DNA of 64,000 nt, taken from the IMG/VR virus record IMGVR_UViG_3300023174_000050, positions 124,001-188,000 of that record. The stretch is one strand, 5' to 3'. Position 1 is the first letter of the stretch; each line of letters opens with the position of its first letter. A program made the translations under genes and the position numbers. Positions 26,445 to 35,147 of this stretch are shown piece after piece. The stretch comes from a virus. A model generated the notes under the pieces. That model did not search any database, was not told where the DNA came from, and worked only from the letters and a program-made list of their open reading frames with translations.

Positions 26445-28934
26445 ATGAAGTTTTATACTAGCGTAAATCAGTATGGCAACAATATCCTTGTCCGTGGGAT
26501 AAATAACGGGCACAAAGTACAGGATAGGATTCCCTTTAAACCTACTCTGTATGTAAATTCTCAAAAAGAATCAAAATTTAAATCAATATATGGTCAGAAT
26601 CTTGCTCCTATAGAATTTAGCAGTATTAATGATGCAAAAGAATATGTCCAACAATATAAAGAAGTTGAGAATTTTTCAGTATTTGGTAATACAAATTTCG
26701 CATACCAATACATATCGTCAGCATTTAAAGATGATGTAGAATTTGATATTTCTCAAATGAAGATATGGTCATTGGATATTGAGACTACTGCAGACTTAGG
26801 ATTCCCCGATGTAGTGAACACTAATGAAAAAGTATTGTTGATTACCACACAAGATTACGAAACAAAACAAATTGTTACCTTTGGTTTACACCCCGCAAAA
26901 CCTGTTAGTGAAAAACATACTTATGTTCATTGTTCTGACGAAATAAGTTTACTAAAAGAATTTTTAGATTATATTTCTGAGGATCATCCTCATATTATTA
27001 CAGGATGGAATGTGGAATTTTTTGATATCCCATATCTATGTAATCGTATTACTAAAATTCTTGGCGAGGATGCTTTAAAGAAATTATCTCCTTGGAAAAT
27101 AGTAAATGAGAAACGTATTCTAAAATTAAAAAAAGAAAATGTTTCTTTCGAGGTAATGGGTGTAGCCATTCTAGACTATCTGGACTTGTATAAAAAGTTT
27201 ACATATAATGCACAAGAATCTTATAAGTTAGATCATATTGCTAAGGTTGAATTGGGTAGCGAAAAATTATCATATGATGAATATGATTCTTTTACTGCAT
27301 TTTATAAAGGCAACTGGCAAAAGTTTGTAGAGTATAATATTCGAGATGTAGAAATTGTTGACCAACTTGAAGATAAGATGAAATTGATTGAACTTATTCT
27401 TACAATGGCATATGATGCCAAGTGTAATTATATTGACATTTTCTCTGCAGTAAGAACTTGGGATTGTATTTTATATAATCAACTACTAAAGAAAAATATT
27501 ATTGTCCATCAAAGAGAGGATAAGCCCGGTAGACAAATTGCAGGAGCATATGTTCAAGAACCTAAACCGGGAAAATATAATTGGGTGGTTTCATTTGATG
27601 CAACAAGTCTGTATCCTAGTATTATTATGCAATATAATATGTCTCCAGAAACACTTGTTAATAATCCAAAACACTTTGATATACAAATTAAAGATCTTCT
27701 AAAAGGCGATGATTTATCTGATCTAACAGTTAAAGATTATTGTATGGCATCTAATGGTAGATGTTTTACAAGAGATAAACAAGGCATCTTTCCTGAGATT
27801 GTTCAAAAGTTATTTGACGATAGAAAGCAATACAAGAACTTGATGTTGGATGCACAAGCCGAATATGAGAAAACAAAGAATCCAATTTGGCAAAAAGAGA
27901 TATCAAAATATAACAATTTTCAGATGGCTAGAAAGATTCAAATGAATTCTTTATTTGGTGCCTTAGCCAATGAATATTTCAGATTCTATGATTCTAACAT
28001 TGCGGAAGGTATCACTTTAACCGGCCAATATATTATTCAGAAAGTCGGTAGAGATTTAGATACATACTTGAATAAAGTTTGCGGAACAAAAGATCATAGC
28101 TATTCTTTTTATTCTGATACTGATTCTTGTTATGTTACCTTCGCACCTCTTGTAGAAAAATTCTATAAAGGAAAAGATCCAGAAAAGATTGTAGACATTC
28201 TTGATGAAATCTGCGAGGGAAAGATTCAAGAAATTCTAAATAAGAGTTGTAATGAAATTGCAGAGTATACTAATGCGTTTGATAAGAAGATTTATTTTAA
28301 ACGAGAAGCAATCGCAGAAACAGGAGTATGGGTTGCGAAGAAACGATATGCTTTAAATGTTTATAATAATGAAGGGGTTAAATACTCAGAGCCCAAGCTA
28401 AAGGTTATGGGATTGGAGATTGTAAGATCTTCTACCCCTGAACCTATTAGAGATGGTTTGCGAAAAGCAGTTAAATTGGCTTTGACTTCTGATGAACAGA
28501 CTCTTCAAGATTATATTCGAGGATTTGAGACAGAATATAGAAAAATGAAACCTGAATTGATATCTTTTCCTAGAAGTGTTAACGGATTGGATAAATATAC
28601 AGATAGAGCCAATATATATAAACAGGCTACCCCGATGCATGTCAGAGGGGCACTATTATATAATTTTTATCTTGACAAATATGATCTAGGTAAAAGATAT
28701 GAAAAGATTAAAGAAGGCGATAAAATTAAGTTTATTTATTTAAAAGAACCAAATATTATCGGTGAAAATTGTATAGCATTCAATACTATTATACCCCCTG
28801 AATTAGATCTGATTAAGTACGCAGATTATGATACTATGTTCGAGAAATCATTTCTGGAACCTATGAATACAATATTAGATGGAATAGGTTGGTCTGCTAA
28901 ACCTCAAGCAACATTAGAAGGATTATTCGGATGA
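26445..28934 (+). CDS. 43: Family B DNA polymerase gp43
   Basis: An 829-residue replicative polymerase with 3'-5' exonuclease. Exo I is intact (LDIETT, with D111 and E113). Polymerase motif A is DATSLYPS (D385), motif B is MARKIQMNSLFGALANEY, and motif C is YSDTDS (D558 and D560). T4 gp43 has 898 residues; the shorter length is usual in marine T4-like phages. It works with gp45, gp44/62 and gp41, all encoded in this window. It overlaps the nuclease gene downstream by 4 bases. Confidence 0.97.
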   Translation: MKFYTSVNQYGNNILVRGINNGHKVQDRIPFKPTLYVNSQKESKFKSIYGQNLAPIEFSSINDAKEYVQQYKEVENFSVFGNTNFAYQYISSAFKDDVEFDISQMKIWSLDIETTADLGFPDVVNTNEKVLLITTQDYETKQIVTFGLHPAKPVSEKHTYVHCSDEISLLKEFLDYISEDHPHIITGWNVEFFDIPYLCNRITKILGEDALKKLSPWKIVNEKRILKLKKENVSFEVMGVAILDYLDLYKKFTYNAQESYKLDHIAKVELGSEKLSYDEYDSFTAFYKGNWQKFVEYNIRDVEIVDQLEDKMKLIELILTMAYDAKCNYIDIFSAVRTWDCILYNQLLKKNIIVHQREDKPGRQIAGAYVQEPKPGKYNWVVSFDATSLYPSIIMQYNMSPETLVNNPKHFDIQIKDLLKGDDLSDLTVKDYCMASNGRCFTRDKQGIFPEIVQKLFDDRKQYKNLMLDAQAEYEKTKNPIWQKEISKYNNFQMARKIQMNSLFGALANEYFRFYDSNIAEGITLTGQYIIQKVGRDLDTYLNKVCGTKDHSYSFYSDTDSCYVTFAPLVEKFYKGKDPEKIVDILDEICEGKIQEILNKSCNEIAEYTNAFDKKIYFKREAIAETGVWVAKKRYALNVYNNEGVKYSEPKLKVMGLEIVRSSTPEPIRDGLRKAVKLALTSDEQTLQDYIRGFETEYRKMKPELISFPRSVNGLDKYTDRANIYKQATPMHVRGALLYNFYLDKYDLGKRYEKIKEGDKIKFIYLKEPNIIGENCIAFNTIIPPELDLIKYADYDTMFEKSFLEPMNTILDGIGWSAKPQATLEGLFG

Positions 28935-29776
28935 AAAAATTATTAAAACAAACAATATGGGCAACACTTGCTATAGCAGGTTTATTATTTCCCGCATGGA
29001 ATAACCATGCATTTGCCTGGGATCAACGACAACCATTGCCGACAGAGCAATGTAAAATACATAGCCCATTCGGATTTGCTGATAGCGCTAAAAAATATTC
29101 GCCTATTTGTCGACAAGCATATTTTGTGGCATATGATGCACCTGCAAAAATTCCCGCATATGTGGCATATACATTGGAGCCAAAGAATGCTCTTGGGTGT
29201 GTTGCAAGAACAAATGCTTTTGCAACAGATCAATCTGTTAAAGGTGGCGCTGTTCCTGCAGACTATGCAGGAACAGGATATGACAAAGGTCACGTATCAC
29301 CCGATGGGGATTTATCCTGGGATACTCAGGTTGAATTTGAAAGTTTCTTGATGACAAATATGTTACCTCAAGCGGGATCTTTGAATCGTGGAATTTGGAA
29401 ATTGTTAGAAACATCTGTACGCGGATGGGCAGTCCAATTAGATTCGCCATTTACTATTTACGGCGGTGGTATCTATAATGATACTAATAAAAAAATTGGT
29501 AGCGGAGTAGTTGTCCCGCACGCGTATTATAAAATTGTTATTAATAGAAAAACAAATGAATATGCTGCATGGATGTTTCCTCATACTGCACCATATCCAA
29601 ATTTAGGAAATGATTTAACAAAATATAGAACACAAGTTTCTGCTATTGTAAAAGAAGCAAAGATCGGATTTCTTGTGCCACCAAATGGTAAAGAATTGCA
29701 GCCAGGAAAAGAATGGCCTGTTGATTTTGGCAAATTGACTAATGCTAAAAGGACAAAGTGCGGCAAAGATGAATAG
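28931..29776 (+). CDS. Exported DNA/RNA non-specific endonuclease (DRGH family)
   Basis: A 281-residue protein with a clear signal peptide (KKLLKQTIWATLAIAGLLF, cleavage probably after HAFA) and the NucA-type catalytic motif DKGH (residues 118-121, Lys in place of Arg in DRGH), followed by a NMLPQAGSLNRGIW segment with the metal-binding Asn. Six Cys are present in the mature part. The family hydrolyses DNA and RNA with Mg2+. Its start overlaps the polymerase stop by 4 bases. A role in the periplasm, such as destroying incoming or released DNA, is inferred. Confidence 0.88.
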   Translation: MKKLLKQTIWATLAIAGLLFPAWNNHAFAWDQRQPLPTEQCKIHSPFGFADSAKKYSPICRQAYFVAYDAPAKIPAYVAYTLEPKNALGCVARTNAFATDQSVKGGAVPADYAGTGYDKGHVSPDGDLSWDTQVEFESFLMTNMLPQAGSLNRGIWKLLETSVRGWAVQLDSPFTIYGGGIYNDTNKKIGSGVVVPHAYYKIVINRKTNEYAAWMFPHTAPYPNLGNDLTKYRTQVSAIVKEAKIGFLVPPNGKELQPGKEWPVDFGKLTNAKRTKCGKDE

Positions 29777-29802
29777 ACAAAAAATACATTATGCTATATA
29801 AT
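29774..29802 (+). promoter_or_regulatory. sigma70-type promoter for uvsX
   Basis: TAGACA and TATAAT with 17 bp between them, immediately after the nuclease gene and 26 bases before the uvsX start, with an AAGGAG ribosome-binding site between. Confidence 0.65.
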
Positions 29803-29827
29803 ATTGAAACATACTTAAGGAGTTATT

Positions 29828-30907
29828 ATGTCTTTACTTGACAAATTGAAGAAAAATTCGACGATCAAGGAAACAGAGGTTTTAAATAAATCAAAATTCT
29901 TTCAAAAGAAAGATATGATTCAAACATCTGTTCCTATGATCAATGTGGCGCTGTCGGGAAGTTTAGAAGGTGGACTAACACCTGGTTTAACAGTTTTTGC
30001 TGGACCTTCCAAACATTTTAAGACAGCTTTTTCATTATTACTTGCGAAAGCTTATTTGGAAAAATATGAAGATGCTATTTTATTGTTTTATGATTCTGAG
30101 TTTGGTAGTCCTCAGTCTTATTTCGATAGTTTCGGAATTGATACGAACAGGGTATTACATACTCCTATAACAGATATTGAACAACTAAAGTTTGATATTA
30201 TGAGTCAAATTAATAATATTGAGCGAGGCGATCATGTTCTTATTTGTATTGATTCAGTAGGCAATCTTGCTTCTAAGAAAGAAGTTGATGATGCACTTGA
30301 AGGTAAATCTGTTGCAGATATGACCCGTGCTAAACAAATGAAATCTTTATTTAGAATGGTTACGCCGCATTTGACTATTAAAGATATTCCAATGGTCGTC
30401 GTTAATCATACTTATTCCGAAATTGGTCTGTTCCCTAAACAGATTGTATCCGGAGGAACAGGCATTTATTATTCCGCGGACAACATCTTTATTATTGGTC
30501 GCCAGCAAGAAAAAGATGGCACGGAGGTGGTGGGATACAACTTTATTGTGAATGTAGAAAAATCTAGATTTGTAAGAGAAAAATCTAAGATTCCTGTCGA
30601 GGTAACATTTGAGGGTGGTATTAGTACTTGGTCTGGTCTATTGGATGTAGCAATTGAAGGTAAGTTTGTTATTAAACCATCAAATGGTTGGTACTCAAAA
30701 GTAGATACAAAGACGGGCGAAACAGAAGAAAAAAAGTATCGTATCAAAGACACATACACAAAAGAATTCTGGATGCCTATTCTTCAATCAAAAGCATTCC
30801 GAGATTATATTGAAGGCCGCTATAAAGTAGCATCTATTGATATGGTTGGAACAGAAATGACAAACATAGATATAAGCGAGGAGTTCGAACATGCAAGTGA
30901 ATTATGA
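29828..30907 (+). CDS. uvsX: UvsX recombinase (RecA-like)
   Basis: A 359-residue recombinase. The Walker A motif is GPSKHFKT (residues 59-66), the T4-type variant, and Walker B is VLICIDSVGNL. The segment PMVVVNHTYSEIG follows in the DNA-binding loop region. UvsX forms filaments on single-stranded DNA and drives strand exchange and recombination-dependent replication with gp46/47. It overlaps the next gene by 17 bases. Confidence 0.94.
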   Translation: MSLLDKLKKNSTIKETEVLNKSKFFQKKDMIQTSVPMINVALSGSLEGGLTPGLTVFAGPSKHFKTAFSLLLAKAYLEKYEDAILLFYDSEFGSPQSYFDSFGIDTNRVLHTPITDIEQLKFDIMSQINNIERGDHVLICIDSVGNLASKKEVDDALEGKSVADMTRAKQMKSLFRMVTPHLTIKDIPMVVVNHTYSEIGLFPKQIVSGGTGIYYSADNIFIIGRQQEKDGTEVVGYNFIVNVEKSRFVREKSKIPVEVTFEGGISTWSGLLDVAIEGKFVIKPSNGWYSKVDTKTGETEEKKYRIKDTYTKEFWMPILQSKAFRDYIEGRYKVASIDMVGTEMTNIDISEEFEHASEL

Positions 30908-31193
30908 ACCTTGGGTAATCAGAAAAGATGACGAGGAAATATGGGGCGTTAAATTATTGGATGGGGAATTTGCAGGTACTGCATTATCCATTAATGAATT
31001 AGATGAAAAAGATGGGTCAAAAGAATTGATCCTAGATTATACCGTGGTACAGCCACCCGACGGTATGACGGTTGAACAAGTTGCAGGAAGTAATTTTGAT
31101 GCAATTCTAAATTTTATTATTAGTGATATATTACAAAAGGCTGTCGATGAATACGAAAATAGAAAAGGTAATACTTCAGAATCTAGCGAATGA
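30891..31193 (+). CDS. Conserved T4-like protein of unknown function
   Basis: A 100-residue acidic protein starting inside uvsX and ending inside gp41, so it is translationally coupled to both. It has a small beta-rich start (EEIWGVKLLDGEFAGTAL) and a helical end (NFIISDILQKAVDEYE). Similar-sized proteins occur between uvsX and gp41 in marine T4-like phages. I recognise no domain. Confidence 0.68.
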   Translation: MQVNYEPWVIRKDDEEIWGVKLLDGEFAGTALSINELDEKDGSKELILDYTVVQPPDGMTVEQVAGSNFDAILNFIISDILQKAVDEYENRKGNTSESSE

Positions 31194-32559
31194 TGATGTG
31201 TTTATGAGAAAAGTAATCCCGTTTCTACAACGCGATTACTTTATAGAAAACACAGAAAAAATTGTTTATGAAAAGATAAAGAGTTTTATTGATGAGTATA
31301 ATGTAATCCCTACAAAGGATGCATTGGTAATTGCTGCACAAAATGATAAAACTTTAAATGAAGATCAGTATAAGGAAGTTGTGGAGCTTATACATGAACT
31401 AGAACCCACAGAACATAATAAAGATTGGCTTTATAAAGAAACAGAAAAATTCTGTAAAGATAAGGCAATCTATAATGCTATTCTACAATCTATTTCTATT
31501 ATAGATGGAAGAGATAAAGCAAGGTCCGAAGATGGTATTCCTCAATTATTGCAGGATGCACTCGGTGTTTGCTTTGACAATAATGTGGGACATGACTATA
31601 TTGAAAGCGCAGATAAACGATATGAATTCTATCACCGCGTAGAATCCAGAGTTCCTTTTGACTTAGATTACTTTAATAAAATTACCAATGGCGGAATGCC
31701 TAACAAGACTTTGAATGTCTGCCTAGCTGGTACCGGTGTTGGTAAATCTTTATTCATGTGCCATGTTGCTGCATCAGTACTCGCACAGAACAAAAATGTA
31801 TTATATATTACTTTAGAGATGGCAGAAGAAAGAATTGCAGAACGTATTGATGCAAATTTAATGAACATCACTATGGATCAGCTTAAAGATCTTCCTAAAT
31901 CTATTTTCGATAATCGTATTGAAAAGATTAAAGCAAAGACAGAAGGTACTTTAATCATTAAAGAATATCCTACAACTGGCGCACATACCGGACACTTTAA
32001 AGCATTGTTGAATGAGCTACAACTAAAGAGACAATTCAAACCTGATCTAATTGTTATTGATTACTTGAATATTTGCGCATCATCTAGATTTAAAGGTGGG
32101 GCAAATATTAATTCGTATACTTTAATTAAATCTATTGCTGAAGAACTTAGGGGGTTGGCAGTAGAAGAGAATGTTCCTATTCTATCTGCTACACAAACTA
32201 CAAGGGGTGGTTATGGTAATACGGATGTAGAATTAACAGATACTTCTGAATCTTTTGGTTTGCCTGCGACAGTAGATTTTATGTTTGCTTTGATATCCAC
32301 TGAGGATATGGAAAAGATGAATCAGTTAATGGTCAAACAACTTAAGAATAGATATAATGACCCTACACTTAATAAGAGATTTGTAATAGGTGTAGATAGA
32401 GCAAAAATGAAACTATATGATTTAGAACAATCTGCACAAAAAGGTTTGAGTGATTCTGGAATTGTTCACGAACGTCCTTCACATAAACCTGCAGTTGATC
32501 CGGCATTTGATGGAATTTTTAATAGTCCAAGACGAGACTTCTCAAAGATAAAGGTCTAA
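31147..32559 (+). CDS. 41: Replicative DNA helicase gp41 (DnaB-like)
   Basis: A 470-residue helicase. An N-terminal primase-interaction domain (about 1-140) precedes a RecA-like ATPase with Walker A (AGTGVGKS, residues 194-201), Walker B (LIVIDYLN) and a late DnaB-type SATQTTRGG. It unwinds DNA at the fork and loads a primase. ATG 31147 is used; the upstream TTG lies deep in the preceding gene. No gp61 primase gene is in the window. Confidence 0.93.
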   Translation: MNTKIEKVILQNLANDDVFMRKVIPFLQRDYFIENTEKIVYEKIKSFIDEYNVIPTKDALVIAAQNDKTLNEDQYKEVVELIHELEPTEHNKDWLYKETEKFCKDKAIYNAILQSISIIDGRDKARSEDGIPQLLQDALGVCFDNNVGHDYIESADKRYEFYHRVESRVPFDLDYFNKITNGGMPNKTLNVCLAGTGVGKSLFMCHVAASVLAQNKNVLYITLEMAEERIAERIDANLMNITMDQLKDLPKSIFDNRIEKIKAKTEGTLIIKEYPTTGAHTGHFKALLNELQLKRQFKPDLIVIDYLNICASSRFKGGANINSYTLIKSIAEELRGLAVEENVPILSATQTTRGGYGNTDVELTDTSESFGLPATVDFMFALISTEDMEKMNQLMVKQLKNRYNDPTLNKRFVIGVDRAKMKLYDLEQSAQKGLSDSGIVHERPSHKPAVDPAFDGIFNSPRRDFSKIKV

Positions 32560-32560
32560 T

Positions 32561-32755
32561 ATGCAGAAATTAAGTAGCACTAGATTAACAACCAGTAATT
32601 TAAAATTAAAAGCAAATGTAAATAACACGATACAGGAAGTGGATACTCCAATCCCAATGAACATTTCAGATTTTAAGTCGAGCCAAAAATTAGAATCCAC
32701 TCAAAAGATTGAAGGCGTAGATTTAACTTATATTAAACATATAAATAAAATGTAA
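32561..32755 (+). CDS. Small basic phage protein, unknown
   Basis: A 64-residue protein beginning one base after the gp41 stop. It is polar, without membrane or zinc motif, and rich in Lys, Ser, Asn and Thr. No clear ribosome-binding site, so it would depend on coupling to gp41. It could be a real early gene but support is modest. Confidence 0.5.
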   Translation: MQKLSSTRLTTSNLKLKANVNNTIQEVDTPIPMNISDFKSSQKLESTQKIEGVDLTYIKHINKM

Positions 32756-32771
32756 CCAACAAGGAGGCGAT

Positions 32772-33284
32772 ATGCTAATTACTGTTAGTGGAGCGAAAGA
32801 TATGCATCTTACAAAACTACTAAAATTAGCAGCACGATCATTCGCAGACAAACTCCTGTCCTCTCAATTAGAAAAAAATATTTCAATTAAAATTAACATC
32901 AAAGAAAAACTTGATGCTGGCGGATATTGTGATTTTATAGAAGAAGGGTTACCTTGCCCTAGAAGGTTTGTAATAGACATTCAAAGAACAAAAAAGAAAA
33001 TACATATGTTTTCTGTACTTGCTCATGAAATGGTTCATCTTAAACAAATGGCTACGGGCGAGATGAAAGATAGATATAAAAAGACAAAATATGTAACAGT
33101 GTGGAGGGGAGAAACTTACGAAGACGATGTTCATTACTGGGATCAGCCTTGGGAGATTGAGGCATACGGTTTGGAAAATAGTCTTGTTGCAAAGTTTTTG
33201 ATAGAACACAACCAATTTAAAAATCTTAGACAGCGGCAAAAAGATTGGTTTGTGTATGAAGAAGATAATGTTTTGGATGATTGA
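32772..33284 (+). CDS. SprT-like zinc metalloprotease
   Basis: A 170-residue protein with a zincin helix LAHEMVHLKQ (HExxH), followed by a downstream Glu in WEIEAYGLE that can serve as the third ligand, as in SprT-like proteins. AAGGAGG lies before the ATG. Related proteins process DNA-protein cross-links or structural proteins. Function here is inferred. Confidence 0.75.
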   Translation: MLITVSGAKDMHLTKLLKLAARSFADKLLSSQLEKNISIKINIKEKLDAGGYCDFIEEGLPCPRRFVIDIQRTKKKIHMFSVLAHEMVHLKQMATGEMKDRYKKTKYVTVWRGETYEDDVHYWDQPWEIEAYGLENSLVAKFLIEHNQFKNLRQRQKDWFVYEEDNVLDD

Positions 33285-33328
33285 TAGGAGTATATCATGT
33301 AATTCAAACTTAATTATAAGGAGAAGTA

Positions 33329-33508
33329 ATGGAACATTTTACATTTACATTTTATGATATAGTGCAAATCATTTTATTATTAGCAGCATGCTGGGCTTGT
33401 AAAATTAATGGATACCATCAGGGCATAACTGACACTGTTGGTTTTTTTGAAGATAAAGGTATTATAGAAATAACCGAAGACGCAGAAGTCCGAAAAACCA
33501 AAGATTAA
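33329..33508 (+). CDS. Small membrane protein, unknown
   Basis: A 59-residue protein preceded by AAGGAGAAG. A hydrophobic helix (about residues 10-25, DIVQIILLLAACWACK) is followed by an acidic tail. It is followed directly by a strong terminator. The ribosome-binding site and terminator support it as a real gene. No family recognised. Confidence 0.6.
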   Translation: MEHFTFTFYDIVQIILLLAACWACKINGYHQGITDTVGFFEDKGIIEITEDAEVRKTKD

Positions 33509-33520
33509 TAATAAATTATT

Positions 33521-33548
33521 ACCCCAGTAAGGACTGGGGTATTTTTTT
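33521..33548 (+). terminator. Rho-independent terminator
   Basis: ACCCCAGT and ACTGGGGT form an 8-bp stem around AAGG, followed by A and seven Ts. It is one of the best terminators in the window and closes the gp41 operon. Confidence 0.88.
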
Positions 33549-33560
33549 GGCAGAAAATGC

Positions 33561-33589
33561 TTGACTTCTGATCCAAAAGGTATTATAAT
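33561..33589 (+). promoter_or_regulatory. sigma70-type promoter
   Basis: TTGACT and TATAAT separated by 17 bp; the -35 region GCTTGACTTCTGATCC is almost identical to the promoter at 1683. It drives the SWIM-domain gene. Confidence 0.8.
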
Positions 33590-33613
33590 TATGGTTCGAA
33601 TGAGGAAAAGGTT

Positions 33614-33982
33614 ATGAATTTTTCAATTGGTGCGGATATAGAATTGACAACAAAATGGAGATCTAATCTCTTAGGTCAGGAGTTCGATATCAAGTCCTTT
33701 AAGGGCAAAGTAGTTCCTAATCCAAAATGGTTGGACGGGGATTACATATCTCTTCGTACAGGCAATCCAGAATATCCCATATCCTATATTCATAAGAAGT
33801 TTATAGTCGGGCATACTTTTACAGAAACAAGAAGCATAGCGCGCATATTTGTAGTCAAATCAAAATCGTCGGGCAAGACCTATAACGTCATGTCCGAAGA
33901 TGGCGAAGTTACTTGTGATTGTGTTGGTTTCCAATTCCGTAGAATGTGCAAACATTCTGCTAAAGTTAAGTCGGTGTTGTGA
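33614..33982 (+). CDS. SWIM zinc-finger protein
   Basis: A 122-residue protein ending in a SWIM-type zinc finger: CDC, then CKH eleven residues later (EVTCDCVGFQFRRMCKHS). SWIM fingers bind DNA or proteins. The N-terminal part has no recognised domain. It has its own promoter upstream and another promoter after it, so it is a single-gene unit. An early regulatory role is possible. Confidence 0.7.
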   Translation: MNFSIGADIELTTKWRSNLLGQEFDIKSFKGKVVPNPKWLDGDYISLRTGNPEYPISYIHKKFIVGHTFTETRSIARIFVVKSKSSGKTYNVMSEDGEVTCDCVGFQFRRMCKHSAKVKSVL

Positions 33983-34008
33983 AAGAACAACACTGCCAAA
34001 CTTTATGC

Positions 34009-34037
34009 TTGACACAGGATCGAATCGGTGTTATAAT
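34009..34037 (+). promoter_or_regulatory. sigma70-type promoter
   Basis: TTGACA and TATAAT separated by 17 bp. The leader to the next gene is about 55 bases and contains a run of ten Ts (from 34069), which might attenuate transcription. Confidence 0.8.
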
Positions 34038-34098
34038 AGAGTTTGAGAGCAGATGCTTTCGGTGAAGTTTGTTTTTTTTTATTATTAAGGAGTATTTT

Positions 34099-34521
34099 AT
34101 GTTTTCAGTTGCCGGTGTTTCTACACAAAATGGTATCACAAAAGTTCGTTTCGCAAACGATATCGTATCCCGCACTAAGGTCTTGGCCAAGGGCGGACAT
34201 TCTCCCTTGGAACTCATTGAGTTGCCCAATCTAATGACTAAGTATGATGCTTGTCAGTATCTCTTAGATCGCGGTGGCGTATTTGCACAATGGTCTGGTC
34301 TTATCATCGAGACAATGTCCAAGAAAGATGACAAGGCCCCTGCTAAGCCCGTTAAGGCTCCTGCAAAGGCACCTGCTAAAAAGACAGCACCAGCGCCTAC
34401 TAAGACCCCTGCCCCAGCAAAGCAACCCAAAATTACTAAGCCTGCAAAAGCAGAAGACGATCTAGAAATTAAAGAGATCAAAACTCTTGCAGAAGTAATG
34501 GCAGAACCAGCATTAGTTTAA
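34099..34521 (+). CDS. Protein with Lys/Ala/Pro-rich C-terminal tail
   Basis: A 140-residue protein. The first ~75 residues form a compact domain (FSVAGVSTQNGITKVRFAND). The C-terminal part repeats Pro-Ala-Lys units (KAPAKAPAKK and similar), like a histone-H1-type or linker tail that could bind nucleic acid. AAGGAG lies before the ATG. An upstream TTG frame extension starts inside the T-run and is unlikely. Confidence 0.65.
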   Translation: MFSVAGVSTQNGITKVRFANDIVSRTKVLAKGGHSPLELIELPNLMTKYDACQYLLDRGGVFAQWSGLIIETMSKKDDKAPAKPVKAPAKAPAKKTAPAPTKTPAPAKQPKITKPAKAEDDLEIKEIKTLAEVMAEPALV

Positions 34522-34534
34522 TTAGGAGAACAGC

Positions 34535-35098
34535 ATGCCCAATTGGTGCCAAAACGTATTGACTCTTACACATGAGAATCCAGAGGTTATCAAAAGGGCA
34601 GAATCTGCTTTTGTTAATGGTAAATTTTTAGAAGAATTTATTCCAACTCCCGAGGAGTTGAAATCGGATGATTCTACTACCCGAGGTGGACCTAATTCTG
34701 AGAAATATGATAAGTTGCGTGAACAACTATTAGACAAATATGGTTATGATAGTTGGTACCATTTTCGTATTAATGAATGGGGTACCAAATGGGATGTGGG
34801 CGATGCACACGGAATCAACGAAGTGTCCGAAAATTCGTTATGCGTTTATTTTGATTCTGCTTGGTCTCCTCCGATTGCAGCATATGAAAAACTAAGTGAC
34901 CTAATTGGGTTTAAAGTTGAAGCATATTACTGTGAAGAAGGTGTAGGATTCTGCGGTAAGTGGACCACTGAAGGTGGGGATGAGGAATATGAAATTCCTA
35001 GTTCTCTTGAAGAAATTAAAGAAAAAATTCCTGCAGAATTAGATGATATGTTTTGTATATCTGAAAATAAAGCAGAATTTGATGAAACTATAGATTGA
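34535..35098 (+). CDS. Api92/YubB-like DUF1281 protein
   Basis: A 187-residue protein starting MPNWCQNVLTLTHEN, the hallmark of the DUF1281/Api92 ferredoxin-like family found in phages and plasmids. The INEWGTKWDVGD and YFDSAWSPP segments are also typical. Function is unknown, probably early. It follows the previous gene by 13 bases with AGGAGA. Confidence 0.8.
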   Translation: MPNWCQNVLTLTHENPEVIKRAESAFVNGKFLEEFIPTPEELKSDDSTTRGGPNSEKYDKLREQLLDKYGYDSWYHFRINEWGTKWDVGDAHGINEVSENSLCVYFDSAWSPPIAAYEKLSDLIGFKVEAYYCEEGVGFCGKWTTEGGDEEYEIPSSLEEIKEKIPAELDDMFCISENKAEFDETID

Positions 35099-35115
35099 CC
35101 TAAATTTCTAATTGG

Positions 35116-35123
35116 TATAAATA
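35116..35123 (+). promoter_or_regulatory. T4-type late promoter
   Basis: TATAAATA, the T4 late promoter core, lies 24 bases before the first glycine-rich tail gene, with TTAGGA between. It marks the switch from early to late genes. Confidence 0.75.
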
Positions 35124-35147
35124 TACAGTATATCAATTAGGAATAAT

